From Chrysopilus asiliformis (lineage: Eukaryota; Arthropoda; Insecta; Diptera; Rhagionidae), in the NCBI GenBank assembly GCA_964034945.1, contig OZ035964.1:8883942-8947941 (forward strand): a DNA stretch of 64,000 nucleotides, read 5' to 3'. The notes under the pieces were generated by a model. That model made no database searches. It saw only the letters and a list, made by a program, of their open reading frames with translations, and had not been told where the DNA came from. The translations under genes were made by a program, and so were the position numbers. Positions 11,399 through 23,477 of the stretch are shown piece by piece; the stretch's first letter is position 1, and each line of letters starts with the position of its first letter.

Positions 11399-11900
11399 CG
11401 ATAACCAATGTAGAGACACGAATTCCGGAATCACAAGCAAAATTTCCCCCCAAAAAAAAATTTCTCTGCCACACTGTAAACTTTTCTACCACCCTACGTG
11501 TACTACGAGTACATCATTCAGTAATTTTTGTCTTCAACAACGGATAGTTATCTCAACTTTTCGAGGTCATGCTGCCGTTTTGCTGTGGAAAAGAATTTTT
11601 TTTTTCGTGCCTTTCCGTATTTTAATGGATTCAATCCTGTGTGTCTTCACGTGCTTGCTGCCTTTTTTAGTTTTGGCATAATTTCGCTTTGTACGTATGT
11701 AGACGTAATGAATGATGTCAAAAATGAAATAAATTAATTTTAATCGTACAAGTATTATTTTTGTGGTCAAGCTCAGCTGATTTCAGTTGTACTTCTGTTT
11801 TATTATTGCTTTGCATTTGGATATAATCACCGCACGGTTTAATTGGCAGCGGAATAAAGTGTGAGATCATAATACAGACGTGACATAAGATTTAATCGAA
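11399..11900. other. No gene seen
   Basis: Ordinary AT-rich sequence without coding or repeat structure that I can name. Confidence 0.45.
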
Positions 11901-11904
11901 TAAT

Positions 11905-12690
11905 ACAATGAAAATATCTGATATGGACAGCACATGACTTTCTTATACAACATCTACGTCTCTGCACAATTTATTTAATAGCCTGACGAATAAAATATTA
12001 ATTTACATAAAAATATGAATTTTTATTTTATAAAATCTGAAATATCTCGATAACGGTAAAATAAAAAATTGTGGCAAACATTAATCTCATACATTGGACC
12101 ACTAAAAACCCGTTATTTGTCGAGATAATCGCAAAAACGGTTCTTTTTTTTTGAAATAACGGTATATATCCGCCAACCGGAAGTACCCAAACTGGCGGCT
12201 TTTTAAAAAGCGGATTTCCACCAAAAGTTGATGGGATCATCTCATTCGAGGACCAAGCATGCCTGTAAATTTTCCTGGCTCTAGCCCTATTAGTTTTTGA
12301 GAAATCTTGTACACTCAGAAAAATGGAGGCTAACTCGACCACCTACATACGGCGTAATTGGCCTCGGGCAGGCGCGCGTTCGCCTGCATGAGGGAAAGTA
12401 AAACTGTGTTGACCTGTGGTCGGAGAAATTCTGAAATTAAGCCACCAGCAGGTAAAGTAGGGCATTGGAAGCTGCACGAGTTGACCTTAGATAGGCATTT
12501 TGAGGATGTAATGTCATGTAATGGAAACCCCTGTAAGCCAGCTAGCGGTCAGAGTTAACCTGACTCTGACCTGGACATTTTTCTGAGTGTACATGACATA
12601 CTGATAACCGACTTTGGAGTACTCGGGAAATGTTTTTATTTTTCATGAACACAATATTTTTTATACTACGTATCTTATACGGATTATAAT
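11905..12690 (+). mobile_element. R-family element carrying a MITE
   Basis: Starts AAAATATCTGATATGGACAG and ends near CTACGTATCTTATACGG. The usual text after GAAATCTTGTA is displaced by the 12312-12589 insert. Confidence 0.7.
12310..12591. mobile_element. Mariner-like MITE (TA target)
   Basis: Insert 12312-12589 has ends CACTCAGAAAAATG and the exact inverse, flanked by TA. Other R copies read GAAATCTTGTACACAGACTG here, giving the empty site. The 60288-60862 element has related ends (CACTCTCGAAAAAAT). TA duplication suggests Tc1/mariner parentage. Confidence 0.7.
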
Positions 12691-12758
12691 AAAGTGAAAA
12701 GAAGGTGGTAAGAATATTTGATCTGAGAGTAAATCATCAAATACCTCCTATGGACTGG

Positions 12759-13012
12759 GCATCGAGCAGTGGCGGCGCAACGGAGGCATTGCCTCCTCAT
12801 AACATTTTATAAAAATGTTTTTCTAACGTATGCCTTTAATTTTTTATAACATAATGGACTGTATAAAAATCTGTATGTTCAGAAAATAATAATTTAAAAG
12901 AAAATCCTATTCTCTAATGTCGAATTCTCTAAAACCTAAACTACTAATTCTCTTCATAGAGGCTAGCCTCCGATTGGTTGCCTCCTCATTTCAAATATAC
13001 ACTGGCATCGAG
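12759..13012. mobile_element. hAT-like MITE
   Basis: The 8-bp duplication GCATCGAG (12759-12766 and 13005-13012) flanks a 238-bp insert that begins CAGTGGCGGCGCAACGG and ends CACTG. An 8-bp duplication with CAG...CTG-type ends fits hAT elements. Subterminal TTGCCTCCTCAT occurs twice (near 12790 and 12978). No coding capacity. Confidence 0.75.
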
Positions 13013-14040
13013 AGGTGAAAATTTAAAAAAAAAACGCCCGTTAAAAGAAGCCTGAATCTTCAAAGTATTAGGTATTTGGATAATTTTCAAAGTATCCATA
13101 GAAAATCATTATTTTCACTAAACCGCGGATTAAAACAGGTAAAATTGATCCTTAAAAACATAATCCAAGGGAAATATAAAAGGATAAAACACATTTAGAC
13201 GATATCGTCCAGGATAAAAAGGACTAAATTTAGAATTTTCCAGTAAAACTCTTTTGCTGCCTTTTTTTATTGTTGTTGTTGTTGTGTGTCGTTTGTTAAC
13301 GTTTCCCAGGGTAAATGATCCACTGCAGGATGTTGTCCATCTCTCAAGGGACACTTTATGTATTTCCCTTCGTTAATAAAGCGCAAATTCAAAAGGTTAC
13401 ATGAATGTAAAACCGTTTTATCAAATCTATGTTGGGGAAAAATTGGGTCATAATATTTGAAAATATTATTCTTGGTATAGACCTTTTAATTGGTCATTTG
13501 TTTTCCCAAGGGTGTATAATGTTGGCAACATAAAATGTTGCACCACAAATCCAAACGCTAGAATTTATTTTATATCCTCGTGTGTGAAAGCATATAAAAG
13601 GGGTGACATTAGAATATTGAACCATAACGTAATTTGATCGATGGAGCAATGTACGACGACGACAAAAAAAACCCTCCTTAACAAATTGACCGAACTCGCA
13701 GCATTGAACATTATTTTCAATGTACGTACGTATATGTGTGTGTGTGTCCTTGAAAAATAAATACTATTCACCTGCAGGACTATTTTTAAATGGTTTCTTG
13801 ACTGATTTCCATATCGTTTGGAAATTTCTTATGCAGGAAGTAAAGGAACTGCAGGAAATTTAAAAGTTCCACGTGCGAAATGGTGACTGGCCAAAAATCC
13901 ATACCCGAATTCATGCCCCCCTACCAATCGGGGGTCGGAGGAAAATTGAAATGGGGTTGGAATTGGAATAATATTTTTCGAAAGTTCAAATGGTGAATGC
14001 AATGCGGAAGTAACAATCGTTAAGGACAAGAATAGAGAGT
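13013..14040. other. No gene seen
   Basis: AT-rich, with a TTG trinucleotide run near 13270-13285 and a short TG run near 13735-13746. No supported exon. Confidence 0.45.
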
Positions 14041-14480
14041 TTTCTGAAGGTTTAACCCTAGAAAGCTGACGTGCAATTTTGCAAAAAATACTCGACTTGC
14101 ACTTTTTCGGGCGAAAATTTCTGATCAGTATGAAATCCGTTTCAGATAAAATTATGAGGATGTCCGCGCATTTGTCTGTCGGATCTGTCGGTCTGTCCGT
14201 TTTACGTATCTTAAATAACTCGAGAACGCGTTGAGCTAGCGACCTGAATTTTTTTTGTAAATAAGTTTTACGGAAATCGATTTTCCTATCAGCTTTTGGA
14301 AAAGTAACGGTAGGCTATAACAGGTTCCTCTCACACAATTTTTCAGAAAAAGTACCGTTTTTTGAAAATTTCTCAAAACCTACGCGCTTTTATGAAAAAA
14401 TGAATAAAGCCACCGTCTTTGACGGTTCTCAAGATATTTGAAAATTTTTTACTTTTTGAAACTAAATATTGCAGAGGAAA
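14041..14480. mobile_element. Fragment of another GTCTGTC-bearing repeat
   Basis: Contains GTCTGTCGG-type text (14170-14205) followed by GAACGCGTTGAGCTAGCGAC, the same layout as the S and R families. I see no clear second copy. Confidence 0.4.
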
Positions 14481-16253
14481 GTTTCGTGTTGATCACAACT
14501 GATATTTTTTGGTGTGTTTGGAACGCATTTGCCACTTAATACGATATACTTTTCGCCGTCAGACTTACGTAGACCCTTTCCCTTTCCTCTTAAATGTGTT
14601 ACGTATTTTATGGACACCCAGCAAAATGAAAAGTGGAAAAGTTTGGAAGGGGGGAGGGGGGAAAAGCGAGAAAAAAAAAAACTAATAAAGGACGACAAGC
14701 AAAAGAATTTTAAAAGGGCTAATCGGAAAGATTTTTTAAATTGATAATTTAAACCCACTCAAGGCGATATAATATAGCGAGCGAGTTTGTTGTTGTTTTT
14801 TTTTTGGGGTTGTGTTTGTATTTAATGAGATGAGGCCGAATAACAATTTCTCTGTTACTACTGGACCGTAGACAATGAATTAAATTGAATTTCTTCTTAA
14901 GTGTCGTCAGTTCAATAGGATCAGATACATTTCTGTTTGTCCATGATGATGTGATATCGACTTAAATATGGTTAACTATCAGTCTTTTATGGGTTGAAAA
15001 TCTACAGTGCATATTCAAGTGTGGTACAGAGACATTAAATAACAAGGGAGAAACTCGTTTATCCAATTTAAAATTAATTGACAAACGAAAAAAAGAAAAA
15101 AACAAAACACAAAAAAAAACATTCATTCCGAGGGAATATAAAATTAAAATAATAAAAAGCGTCTGTTTTTTGTAGCCGATATTATATGTTGTAGTGTACA
15201 ACCAAGTTCAGACATTGCCCAGAAATTATACTTTTGATGCAAATATATGTCGAGGTGGTAAGCATATGGCATATTTCTAGCATTTTGTGCGAAATTTCCA
15301 TACAGATATCTTCCTTTTGGATGGGAAACAGCAAAAAATTCCGGCCAGATGGGCGACGATTTTTTTTTTTTACAAAAAAGCGAATTTACTGAAATATCAT
15401 TTTTCTAACTTACAATATAGCCGCAAAACGTAACACATGTTTTTTTTCACGTCGATTGGAGGTCAAATTTTTTTTTCTACACGTAAATTTCAATATTGAT
15501 ATTGATAATATTTGGACACCTGCAAGCGATAGCAAATATTTTTGTTGTGGCGCATTTCAGGCGATTTAATTGTTGTGAAGACTAAAAAAAAATCCAACAA
15601 AACGCGTTTATTTTAAGCCATTAAACTTTCTTTTAAACCCCCCAAAAATCTCCCGAAAATATCCCCCCCCCTCCCCATCCTTGCAGAAAAACTCTTCATC
15701 GCAAACCCCTTTTCGTCGCCTTTCCAGTAAAACCAATCTTTCCACCGAAATCTCCCTTGATTTAAAAAAATCCAACAAAACGCCTATATTAAAAGCTTTT
15801 ATTTAGCTGTCTGTATGTCTGTCTGTTTGTCTGCCTGTCTGTCAGGGTCAAATCTTGCAATCTAATTTTGATGACTTCCACTCATCCGATTGACTTAAAA
15901 TTTTGCACACATACGAAAGTCCGGTGACAGTACAATATTTTCATATACTAATTCGTCCTTGTAAGGATAAGGGAAGGTTTTGAAAGGATAACGTGATTAT
16001 CCTTTTTCTCAAATTTTTCGGAAAAAAATCTCTTTGGGGGTTTTTTGGGGTCACTGAATCCGAATCTGCCATTAAGAAGTCTGTAAGGATATCTGATATA
16101 TATTTTCGAAGACTATAAATTTTATAAGCGTGACGGCACTAAAATTTGTTCCTTTTTGGTGAATTTTTTCTAAATAAAAGCTTTTTTTTCTAAATTGAAT
16201 TTTTTTAATTGAATCCTTTTAAAACCCTTAAATTTTTTCTTATTTAATTCTAG
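14481..16253. other. No gene seen; repeat-like text 15800-16020
   Basis: Low-complexity AT-rich sequence. Around 15805-16020 a CTGT tract (15805-15842) is followed by GGATAACGTGATTATCC. Related inverted text occurs near 24810-24870. This suggests a further degenerate repeat family. Confidence 0.4.
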
Positions 16254-16375
16254 AAACATGCATCGGAAATGTGTTTAACGAATCGCAAGCCGGGCAAAAT
16301 CACGGCTTTTCCACCTTGACAATCCGTGATTTTGCCCGGCTTGCGATTCGTTAAACACATTTCCGATGCATGTTT
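16254..16375. repeat. Perfect 52-bp inverted repeat, 18-nt loop
   Basis: Positions 16254-16305 and 16324-16375 match as reverse complements at all 52 positions by my reading (CATGCATCGGAAATGTG ... and its inverse). The arms include GCAAGCCGGGCAAAATCACG, richer in G+C than the surroundings. The loop is CTTTTCCACCTTGACAAT. If transcribed it would form a long perfect hairpin. No target duplication is obvious. Confidence 0.9.
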
Positions 16376-16517
16376 TTTTTCCTCCTATCATCGTCACTTT
16401 TTAAAATCGCATGCCTTTTCCTTTATATGCCGAACTGCCATCGAATATTGTGTGGTTTTTCATAGTAAAAACTATCCACGACCTAATTTCATTTTGATAT
16501 GATTTTATTAAATAGAG

Positions 16518-16562
16518 AGGTGGTAGTGGTGGTGGCGGTGGTGGTGGTGGTGGTGGTGGTGG
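16518..16562. repeat. GGT trinucleotide microsatellite
   Basis: Repeated GGTGGTGGC and GGTGGT units. The opposite strand reads as a run of Pro codons, which explains an apparent short proline-rich frame. Confidence 0.9.
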
Positions 16563-17207
16563 AAAAAATGAAACTAGCGTAAATAAGGAGAGATCCTTTT
16601 TCAAATAATTTGAATGCTAGCTGGGCGTTAAAGGTTCATTCGCCAACCTCAATATTATTGTTTAGCCACACGCACGGCAGTATGTCATTTGAATGGTCAT
16701 CAGTAAACCTAAACTACCCCCCAATATTCATTTATGTGCACGATTCACGAACGTATATTTCAATATATATATACATATATAATTTCTTTTTTGGTTTTTA
16801 AAATTCAAAGCCACAAAACGCCTGGAGCGCGGGGTATGTGAGTGTGAGCGTTAACTACACTTTTGCCATAATAAACTTTCTGTAGTACTTGTTGGGCGCA
16901 GAATGTTGTTCCCGATTTCATTTTGAGGCGAGGCTAGGTTTCCCTGTTTTTCATGTTTTTTGTGATTATAAAGAAAACAAAGGGCAATTAATTTCACATT
17001 GTTATTTAGCTAGGAGGAGCACACGCTCGGTATGGTTGGGGTAAAAGTGGTAGGATGCCCTAAAATGGTTATCAAATTGGCAGTCCCGAAAATCAAGAAA
17101 TCTTCAAAAATTTCGTCTTGGAAAGATTTTAAAAATATTTTAATTTTTAGAGGCCTACAAAAATGTTGAACCGGTGAAAGGGGGTGGGCAAAATTTACAG
17201 TTAGGAA
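16563..17207. other. No gene seen
   Basis: Contains an AT dinucleotide patch near 16760-16780. Nothing else recognised. Confidence 0.4.
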
Positions 17208-18599
17208 TCATACTAATATATAAATATCAGTTGTGGTCAACACAAAACTTTCTTCTACAAAATCTACGACCCTGCGCAATTTACGCTAGAGCCCTGTCGC
17301 GTTGTCAACCTAAGACGGCCTCCCAATAAATTCTTGGTTTATTCAAAAATATCAAAAACGTACAAAATTTGAGATAACTTGAGAACGGTAAAAGATATCA
17401 ATTTACGGTAAATGGCAAAAATGTAGAAAATGTTAACATCTTTAATTATTCTTTTAACTGATTTGTCGAAAAACCGTTAGTTTGCAAATTATTCGCAAAA
17501 ATATGATTTTTTACATATTAATGAAAATATCTCAATAACGGTAAAAGATAACGGATAACGGTAAAAGACAAAATTGTGCAGAATGCCTTTCTCATTAATT
17601 CACTTCATACATTCAGTCAGCAAAAACCCGTTAGTTTTCGAGATAATCGCAAAAAACTGTTTTTTTGGAAATAACGGTTTATCTCGATAACGGGTGGAGA
17701 TATCGAGTTATAGCTGAAGACAAAAGTGTGGGAAATTTTATTTTCTCCAAGTTTTGTCATACTTAAGGCCACTAAAAAACGCGTAGTTTGGGAGTAAATC
17801 GAGAAAAACGAAATTGCGATTTTTGAAAAACCGCCATTTTGGATACTTCCGGTTAACGGATTTCCACCAAAAGTTGATAGGATCGTTCCATTTCAGGACC
17901 CAATATGCCTATAAAATTTCATGGCGCTAGCTCTATTAGTTTTTGAGAAATCTTGTACACAGACTGACAGACTGACAGACAGACTGACAGACAGAAAGAC
18001 ATTTTTTAAATATGACTCCAATCGACTCAGGAGTGATCGGGAAATGTTTTTTAGGCAAAATTAAGAGGTCGAAATTTTTCATGAATACAATACTTTGTTA
18101 TACTCCGTAGAAGAAAGTAAAAATGAGTTTGTGTTTGTCTGTCTGTCTGTCTGTTCCTCTTTCACGCAAAAACGGCCGAACTGATTGACTTGAAATTTGG
18201 CATGAGTGTCTGTGATAGTTCTGGTTCCAACATAGGCATACAGAAAAGTAGCGCGAGGGATGGGGGGAGTAAGGGAAGGGGGTAAAGTAATTTCGAAACT
18301 TAGTTTTTGCGCTATGTTACTCTTTTGCGAGGAAAATACTGAACCGATTGGCCTGAAATTTGGCATAGATGTTCGTCGGGGATCCAGCCCCAACATAGAC
18401 CCATTAAAAAGTAGCCCGAGAGGGGGGAGAGTAAGGGGAGGGGGTAAAGTGATCTCGAAACTTAGTTCTTTTTTTTTCGAGATGTTACTCTTTCGCGGGG
18501 AAACTACCGAGCCAATTGGCCTGAAGTTTAGCTCCAACATAGACCATCAAAAAAAAATTTGAAAAAACTTAACCCGGCAACGACGGGTATGCAAGCTTG
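17208..18599 (+). mobile_element. Helitron interrupted by an R element
   Basis: The Helitron start TCATACTAATATATAAA is at 17208, preceded by A. Its remaining body resumes near 18117 with ATGAGTTTGTG, a CTGT tract and TTTCACGCAAAAACGG. It ends CCCGGCAACGACGGG and CTTG before T. The two copies at 4270-4616 and 56004-56334 lack the intervening R sequence. An internal module (GGAGTAAGGGAAGGGGG and GTAAGGGGAGGGGG) is duplicated. Confidence 0.7.
17224..18117 (+). mobile_element. R-family element nested in the Helitron
   Basis: Starts near TATCAGTTGTGGTCAACAC and ends GAAGAAAGTAAAAA. It carries most of the shared R phrases: GATAACGGTAAAAGA, AGATAATCGCAAAAA, CCGCCATTTTGGATACTTCC, a GACA tract and TTAAGAGGTCGAAATTTTTC. 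It is the most complete copy in the window. Confidence 0.75.
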
Positions 18600-18744
18600 T
18601 TATCCATAAAATACGTCACGCTAATTTTTATTTCTGATACACAGTACCAAGAAATTGTTAAGCAAAACGTTTTTCGATTAAAACTTTCATTTAAATGTTT
18701 TTTTTTATCTAAAAAATGAGAATAAAAATAAACATCAAATTTAC

Positions 18745-19059
18745 CTGTCTCCCAGATTTAGCTGGATTTTTTTCATGATGATGAACATTGCCTGGTTTCG
18801 TCGATCCATTTATGTTAATTTCTTGTGTTTGTTGATCCATTTCGGTTCGATATTTGTTATGATAATCGATGATATCGTTTTTCAATAATAATTGATTCTT
18901 ATTCGATTCGAAATTATTAGTTAAATTTAATGTTTTAGCACTATTATCACTAATGTTAATTTCATTAACTTCAGCCGTTGTTGATTTTGTCGATTTTTGC
19001 TTTTTGCTTTTATCGTTCACCGGAACTTTGCCATTTTGAGACTCACCAAGTGCCATCAT
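18745..19059 (-). CDS. Orphan N-terminal coding exon
   Basis: An ATG-started frame (two adjacent ATGs, 19059 and 19056) of 105 codons ends at a good donor (GACAG then GTAAAT) in phase 0. The peptide is Lys/Asn/Ser-rich: MMALGESQNGKVPVND at the start, then a KKQKSTKSTT basic patch, ending EKNPAKSGRQ. No domain, signal or membrane segment is visible. Like 5033-5521 it is minus strand, starts with ATG and ends in phase 0. The two could be alternative first exons of one gene spanning the left of the window, or exons of two different genes. A downstream exon was not identified. Function unknown. Confidence 0.5.
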
Positions 19060-19894
19060 ATATTATTTTCCCCCAACTATAATTTGGAAATTCAAAATAG
19101 AAAGAAATTAAATACAATTACCACTTTTTGTTAGAATTCAGAATGAACAAGAAAACACAGGCGGGGAAAGTGAGGGGGCGGGTGAAAACTTTGGGGGTGG
19201 GGGAATCTCAGGGGATTACGAATTTTGTTGCCTTTTTTTATGTAAACAAAATCTTCGAATGTGGTTCATAACTCTTAAGAACTGTAAACAAAACATATAT
19301 ATTTGCACAGTGATTTTTTTTTCTTTTCAACTCGTTTAATATTTTATTAGAAACAAGCAATTGCGAATATCGTAAAAACATAAATTTCTTTTTCCACTAT
19401 ATTTCAATCAATATCAAGAGAAACTTTTATAAATTAATATCAAATTTTGTTTTTGTTCTACAATATATATATTTTTTAATTAGACTAAAGTCGAATTTCT
19501 TTTTGGTTCATGTATGAAAAACATGAAAATCCAATCGAAGGTACACATTTTTTTTTACCAACAAAAAAAAAATACTTAGCAACAACATTAAATATTTTTT
19601 TGTTCAAAGTTTAAACCTTTATTATTGGATATAAATTATGTTTATGTTTTCGCTGTTGGAACGCACTGAATTCTGATTTCATTATTCGACGTTGGGTTTT
19701 AGCTTAATAGCAAAAATGGTACTGGATGGGAATAAATTGGAATCGTTGTGGGTTTTTTTTCTCAATCTAATCGAACGAAGATGCTCTGTGGTTACCACAT
19801 GTACGGAGAGTATGTATGAGCATCGGGCAGCAGATTGTAGGCATCTACGAGTATCTATTTGCGAGGTTAGCGTGAAAAGTTTTCGGTCTGGTAA
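19060..19894. other. Possible leader/promoter of orphan exon; no gene
   Basis: AT-rich with many homopolymer runs. No additional exon is supported. Confidence 0.4.
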
Positions 19895-20668
19895 ATACAA
19901 AAATATCTGATGAGAACAGCGCATGACTTTCTTATACAAAATTTACGTTCTTGGGCAATTTACAAGAACACTATAACCCAATGAGAAAAAAATTCAGTTT
20001 CTATAAATGAATTTTAATTTAAAAAAATCTAAAATATCTCGATAACTGTAAAAGATATCGATTTACGGTGAGAGGCAAAAATGTGAAGAATTTTAATATC
20101 TTTAATTGTTACTCCAACTATTTTTACGGGGAACCGTTAGTTTGCAAGGAATTCTCAAAAAACATTTTTTTTTAAATTTTAATAAAACTACACCAATAAC
20201 GGTAAAAGATTGCGGACAATAGTATAATACAAAATTATGGCAAATATTATTCCTTTATTTATTACTACTGAAAAACGCGTAGTTTCAGATTAACCAGCAA
20301 AAAACCAAACTACGATATTCAAAAAGCCGCCATTTTGGTTACTTCCGGTCAAAAGTTGATAGGTTTGTTCCATTCCAGGACCAAACCTGCCTGTAAAATT
20401 TAATGGCTCTACCTTCCGTAGTTTTTGCGAAATCTTATATACAGACTAATAGACTGACAGACACAAAAGGGGTTTTTTTTTAAAAATAATTTATGGATTA
20501 TGTCAGGCTATTTGAGCCGCTCACTGCACACTCCATAAAACAAAAAGTTATGGCTATACGAAGTGCTTTACACTTAATTTCAAGGTTTTTCAAAAGTGGA
20601 GTTAATCGATGTGTGCAGTGAGCGGCTCATTTAGTCATCAGAAAATACTACGTATAAGAAAGTAAAAG
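19895..20668 (+). mobile_element. R-family element carrying a MITE
   Basis: Begins AAAATATCTGATGAGAACAG and ends TACGTATAAGAAAGTAAAA. The GACA tract is reduced. The 20513-20629 insert lies between the tract and the right end. Confidence 0.7.
20513..20629. mobile_element. Small TIR element in R copy
   Basis: The inverted ends TGAGCCGCTCACTGCACAC (20513-20531, 20611-20629) are exact over 19 bp with a 79-bp core. The target duplication is unclear, so no superfamily is given. Confidence 0.65.
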
Positions 20669-21184
20669 TCACATCATTTTTCTTCTATATTTGAGCCTCC
20701 ACCTTTGAGATTTCTGTCTAATCGGTCGATTAGTTCTTGAGTTACGGCTTCGGAAAGACCAAGCGGAGGGGGGTCTCTTGGAACTGATGGATGGCTCCTT
20801 GATGGATTTTCTCCGTCATCTTTCGGACATCTTTGCCTAAAATCCGCGACTCGAAATTTTAGTTCAATCGGTCGAGTGGCTCTCGAGTTAAAGCTTTGGA
20901 AAGCACAGCTGGCCTATTATCGTAATATGATCATAATTGTAACGGTCAGGACTTGTGTGTTGCTTTTAGTGTTTTCTACTAACCGATCGTTACGATTACG
21001 ATCGTATTCCATGTTAGGCCTCCAGGGGTTATTTGCCAAGCTGTGATTTGGGATTGCTTCTTTTGGGGGATGACCGTGGCCTTCCTGTCGCCCCTTCCCT
21101 TAGAACACGTGACCCAAAATTTCAGCTCAATCGGCCCATTACTTTTCAATTACGAAGAACAATCTCCTTACTGACCCGTTAGCT
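20669..21184. other. No gene seen; repeat-like
   Basis: Contains recurring phrases such as TCGGTCGATTAGTTCTTGAG and TCGGTCGAGTGGCTCTCGAG, a sign of old duplicated repeat sequence. No coding signal. Confidence 0.4.
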
Positions 21185-21575
21185 TTTATATTCTATATGA
21201 TATCATATAGAAGTATATTAGATGTAGTATACCGTCACAGGACACAAAAATGAACTACACCAGGCTGTTAGGAATGACAAAAGATTTTGATTTCCGGATG
21301 CCCGTCCTTCTCACTGTCAGTCTGGCCATCCGTACGTCTATCTGCCCGTCCGTCCGACCATCTGTCAGTCTGCCCGTCCATGTACCCGTGAACACCAAAA
21401 CTTTCGAAAGGATTGAGCTAGAGACTTGAAATTTTGTATAGTTGCGTTTCTCGTAAATGACTAGGCTATGTTCTTGAACGGGCCAAATTGGACCATTCTT
21501 TCCCCCATTTTGTCTGTCATCATATAGATTATTTGACGGCAAATCGACAATTGTAGCTCTTCTAATGTTTCTTAC
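21185..21575 (+). mobile_element. S-family repeat copy
   Basis: Starts with the palindromic TCTATATGATATCATATAGA and carries GACACAAAAATGAACTACACC, a CCGTCC/CTGTC-rich tract and AGAGACTTGAAATTTTGTA. Shared with four other copies. Confidence 0.65.
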
Positions 21576-23201
21576 TTGTCTTGAAACTTGTCATACTACC
21601 CTCGTTTCCATCTAGATTGAATGAATAGAAGTCCGCATAGCATGGCCTTTATTTGGAGTATTATGTGTACATATTTTGTGTAGTAACGAGAAATTTTTAT
21701 GCTGGGGCATAGTCGAAACGCTTGACTCTCTGTATAGGGGTTTCGTTTTTTTTTTTTAAAAAAAGATGACAAGATGAAACGATGACGACATCGACATATA
21801 TTCAAATTAATCTTGATTTTATTTTAAGTAAAAAAAAATTATAGTATTGTTTTTCAGACTATTTTTTAGTTAGATTTTACTATTGATTCATCAATTTTGA
21901 ACGCAATTTTCGAGTTTCATCCTTGAATTAACATCATTTGATGCTTGAGTCCTCATGATGCTATCAGAATTCAATTCAGAAAAGATACAATACACAGCAT
22001 AAGTATCTGAAGAGCATTGATATTTAAGAGAAGGGCTTTTCTTGGTTACTACCACTAGTAGAAAAATTTACCGCAGCAAAACAAGAGAAATAGGGAAATA
22101 CATTTTGTGTTGTCCTTTTATGCTCTTCCGTGTATTGTAGGAAAACAACAAAAACAACGATTTTCTGTTAAAAAAAACAAAAAGGACACCTTTGGCTGGA
22201 ATTTCCTAATTGCTCATGTGTCCTGTGATATCAAAAGAAAATGCGAATTAATTTCGGTTGGAAAATCCACGAATTAATTTCAAGAATCACAAAAATCTAT
22301 GTTAGCATTTCCGTTTTTGTTTTTTTTGGGAAACCAAAACAACGTAAAAAAGAAAACATGGTTGCCTGCGCTTGAAATGCGCGCGATACACTCGTACTCG
22401 CATGAAAAAACAAAACAATATTAACTAAAAATTAACTTCATTTATTATTATTATTTAAGTAGAATTTCTAATTGATTTACGAAAAGTATTTATAGTTTTA
22501 TATATGAATAACAATAAATTACACTTCATAACTGATCACTAATTAACGATTTATGAATATCCCATCATCTTTAAATTTTTCTTTTAATTAAAATTAATTT
22601 AATTCACTTGAATGGGGGTTACGATATATTTTGTTTTTAGCTGCGCACCGAAAATACGTACAGAAACGGTATTTGATGAGATAATTTACATACAAAAATA
22701 GCAGTATTTAAAGTACATTAGAATAAAAAAAAGGGAGAAAAATTTTCTATTGTTATATACGAGTATTGGGTCGTATATGAACTTGATTTAAGCAAACGAA
22801 TGATGATTGAAAACTAACTAAAATGAACTATCAAACTTACGAATTAACCATTCCTCATGGCTGTGACTGTGTATAAACCCCGTACATACACGTACTCATA
22901 GAAAAACTCTCCTTGTATCGTCGCATATGAAAGGCAAAGAAAAAAAAACATTTACTTTTCGGTTTTGAAAAAAAAACTCCAGGTAAAAACCAGGTATGTA
23001 CCATATGCGAAGACACAAAAAGCTCGATTTCAAGAGGGGTAAGCGTGTGACTTTTTTGAGATGGGTTGCCAGAGAGTTTCACTTTTGATTTTTAGGTTCA
23101 ATTGCGGAAAATGTCCTTTCGCAGGCTTTCGGACATGAAATATATTTTGAGGCAGTTTTTTTTGGCCGATATATTGTGAGGTAGTTTTTCTGAGCTTTAT
23201 G
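21576..23201. other. No gene seen
   Basis: AT-rich sequence with long A and T runs. No exon, RNA or inverted-repeat element could be supported. Confidence 0.45.
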
Positions 23202-23477
23202 TTAACCCATTCGGTACATGTTTTTTTCTATGGGGGTTAAAAACACTCTCTATACAAATTAATGATGTTTAAGCTATCAGTATTCATTAATTTTCCACAA
23301 ATACGTTCACTGTAGTCCAGATTTTTACTCAAAAAATCAAAATTGGGTCAGAAATGCACTTAAAGGTGCACTGAATGAGAATAGAGTGTTTGAAAATAAA
23401 TAAATATAAGTCAATTCAAATTTTTTAGCAACTTTTAACTGCGTTGCCATATGGCATCAAAATACCGAATGGGTTAA
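23202..23477. mobile_element. piggyBac-like MITE
   Basis: TTAA at 23202-23205 and 23474-23477 flanks a 268-bp insert with ends CCCATTCGGTA and its inverse. The start resembles the 1601 element (CCCATT), but the core differs. Confidence 0.7.

Noticed and set aside
10871..11492. Pro/Phe/Ser-rich and Gly/Arg-rich frames of 138-201 codons
   Set aside because: They are the translations of the 15/30-bp minisatellite on both strands.
16401..16604. Proline-run minus frame
   Set aside because: Produced by the GGT microsatellite.
18079..18562. Frames of 153 (minus) and 100 (plus) codons, partly similar to those at 4.3 and 56.1 kb
   Set aside because: They recur because the Helitron recurs; no helicase or replication motifs are present.
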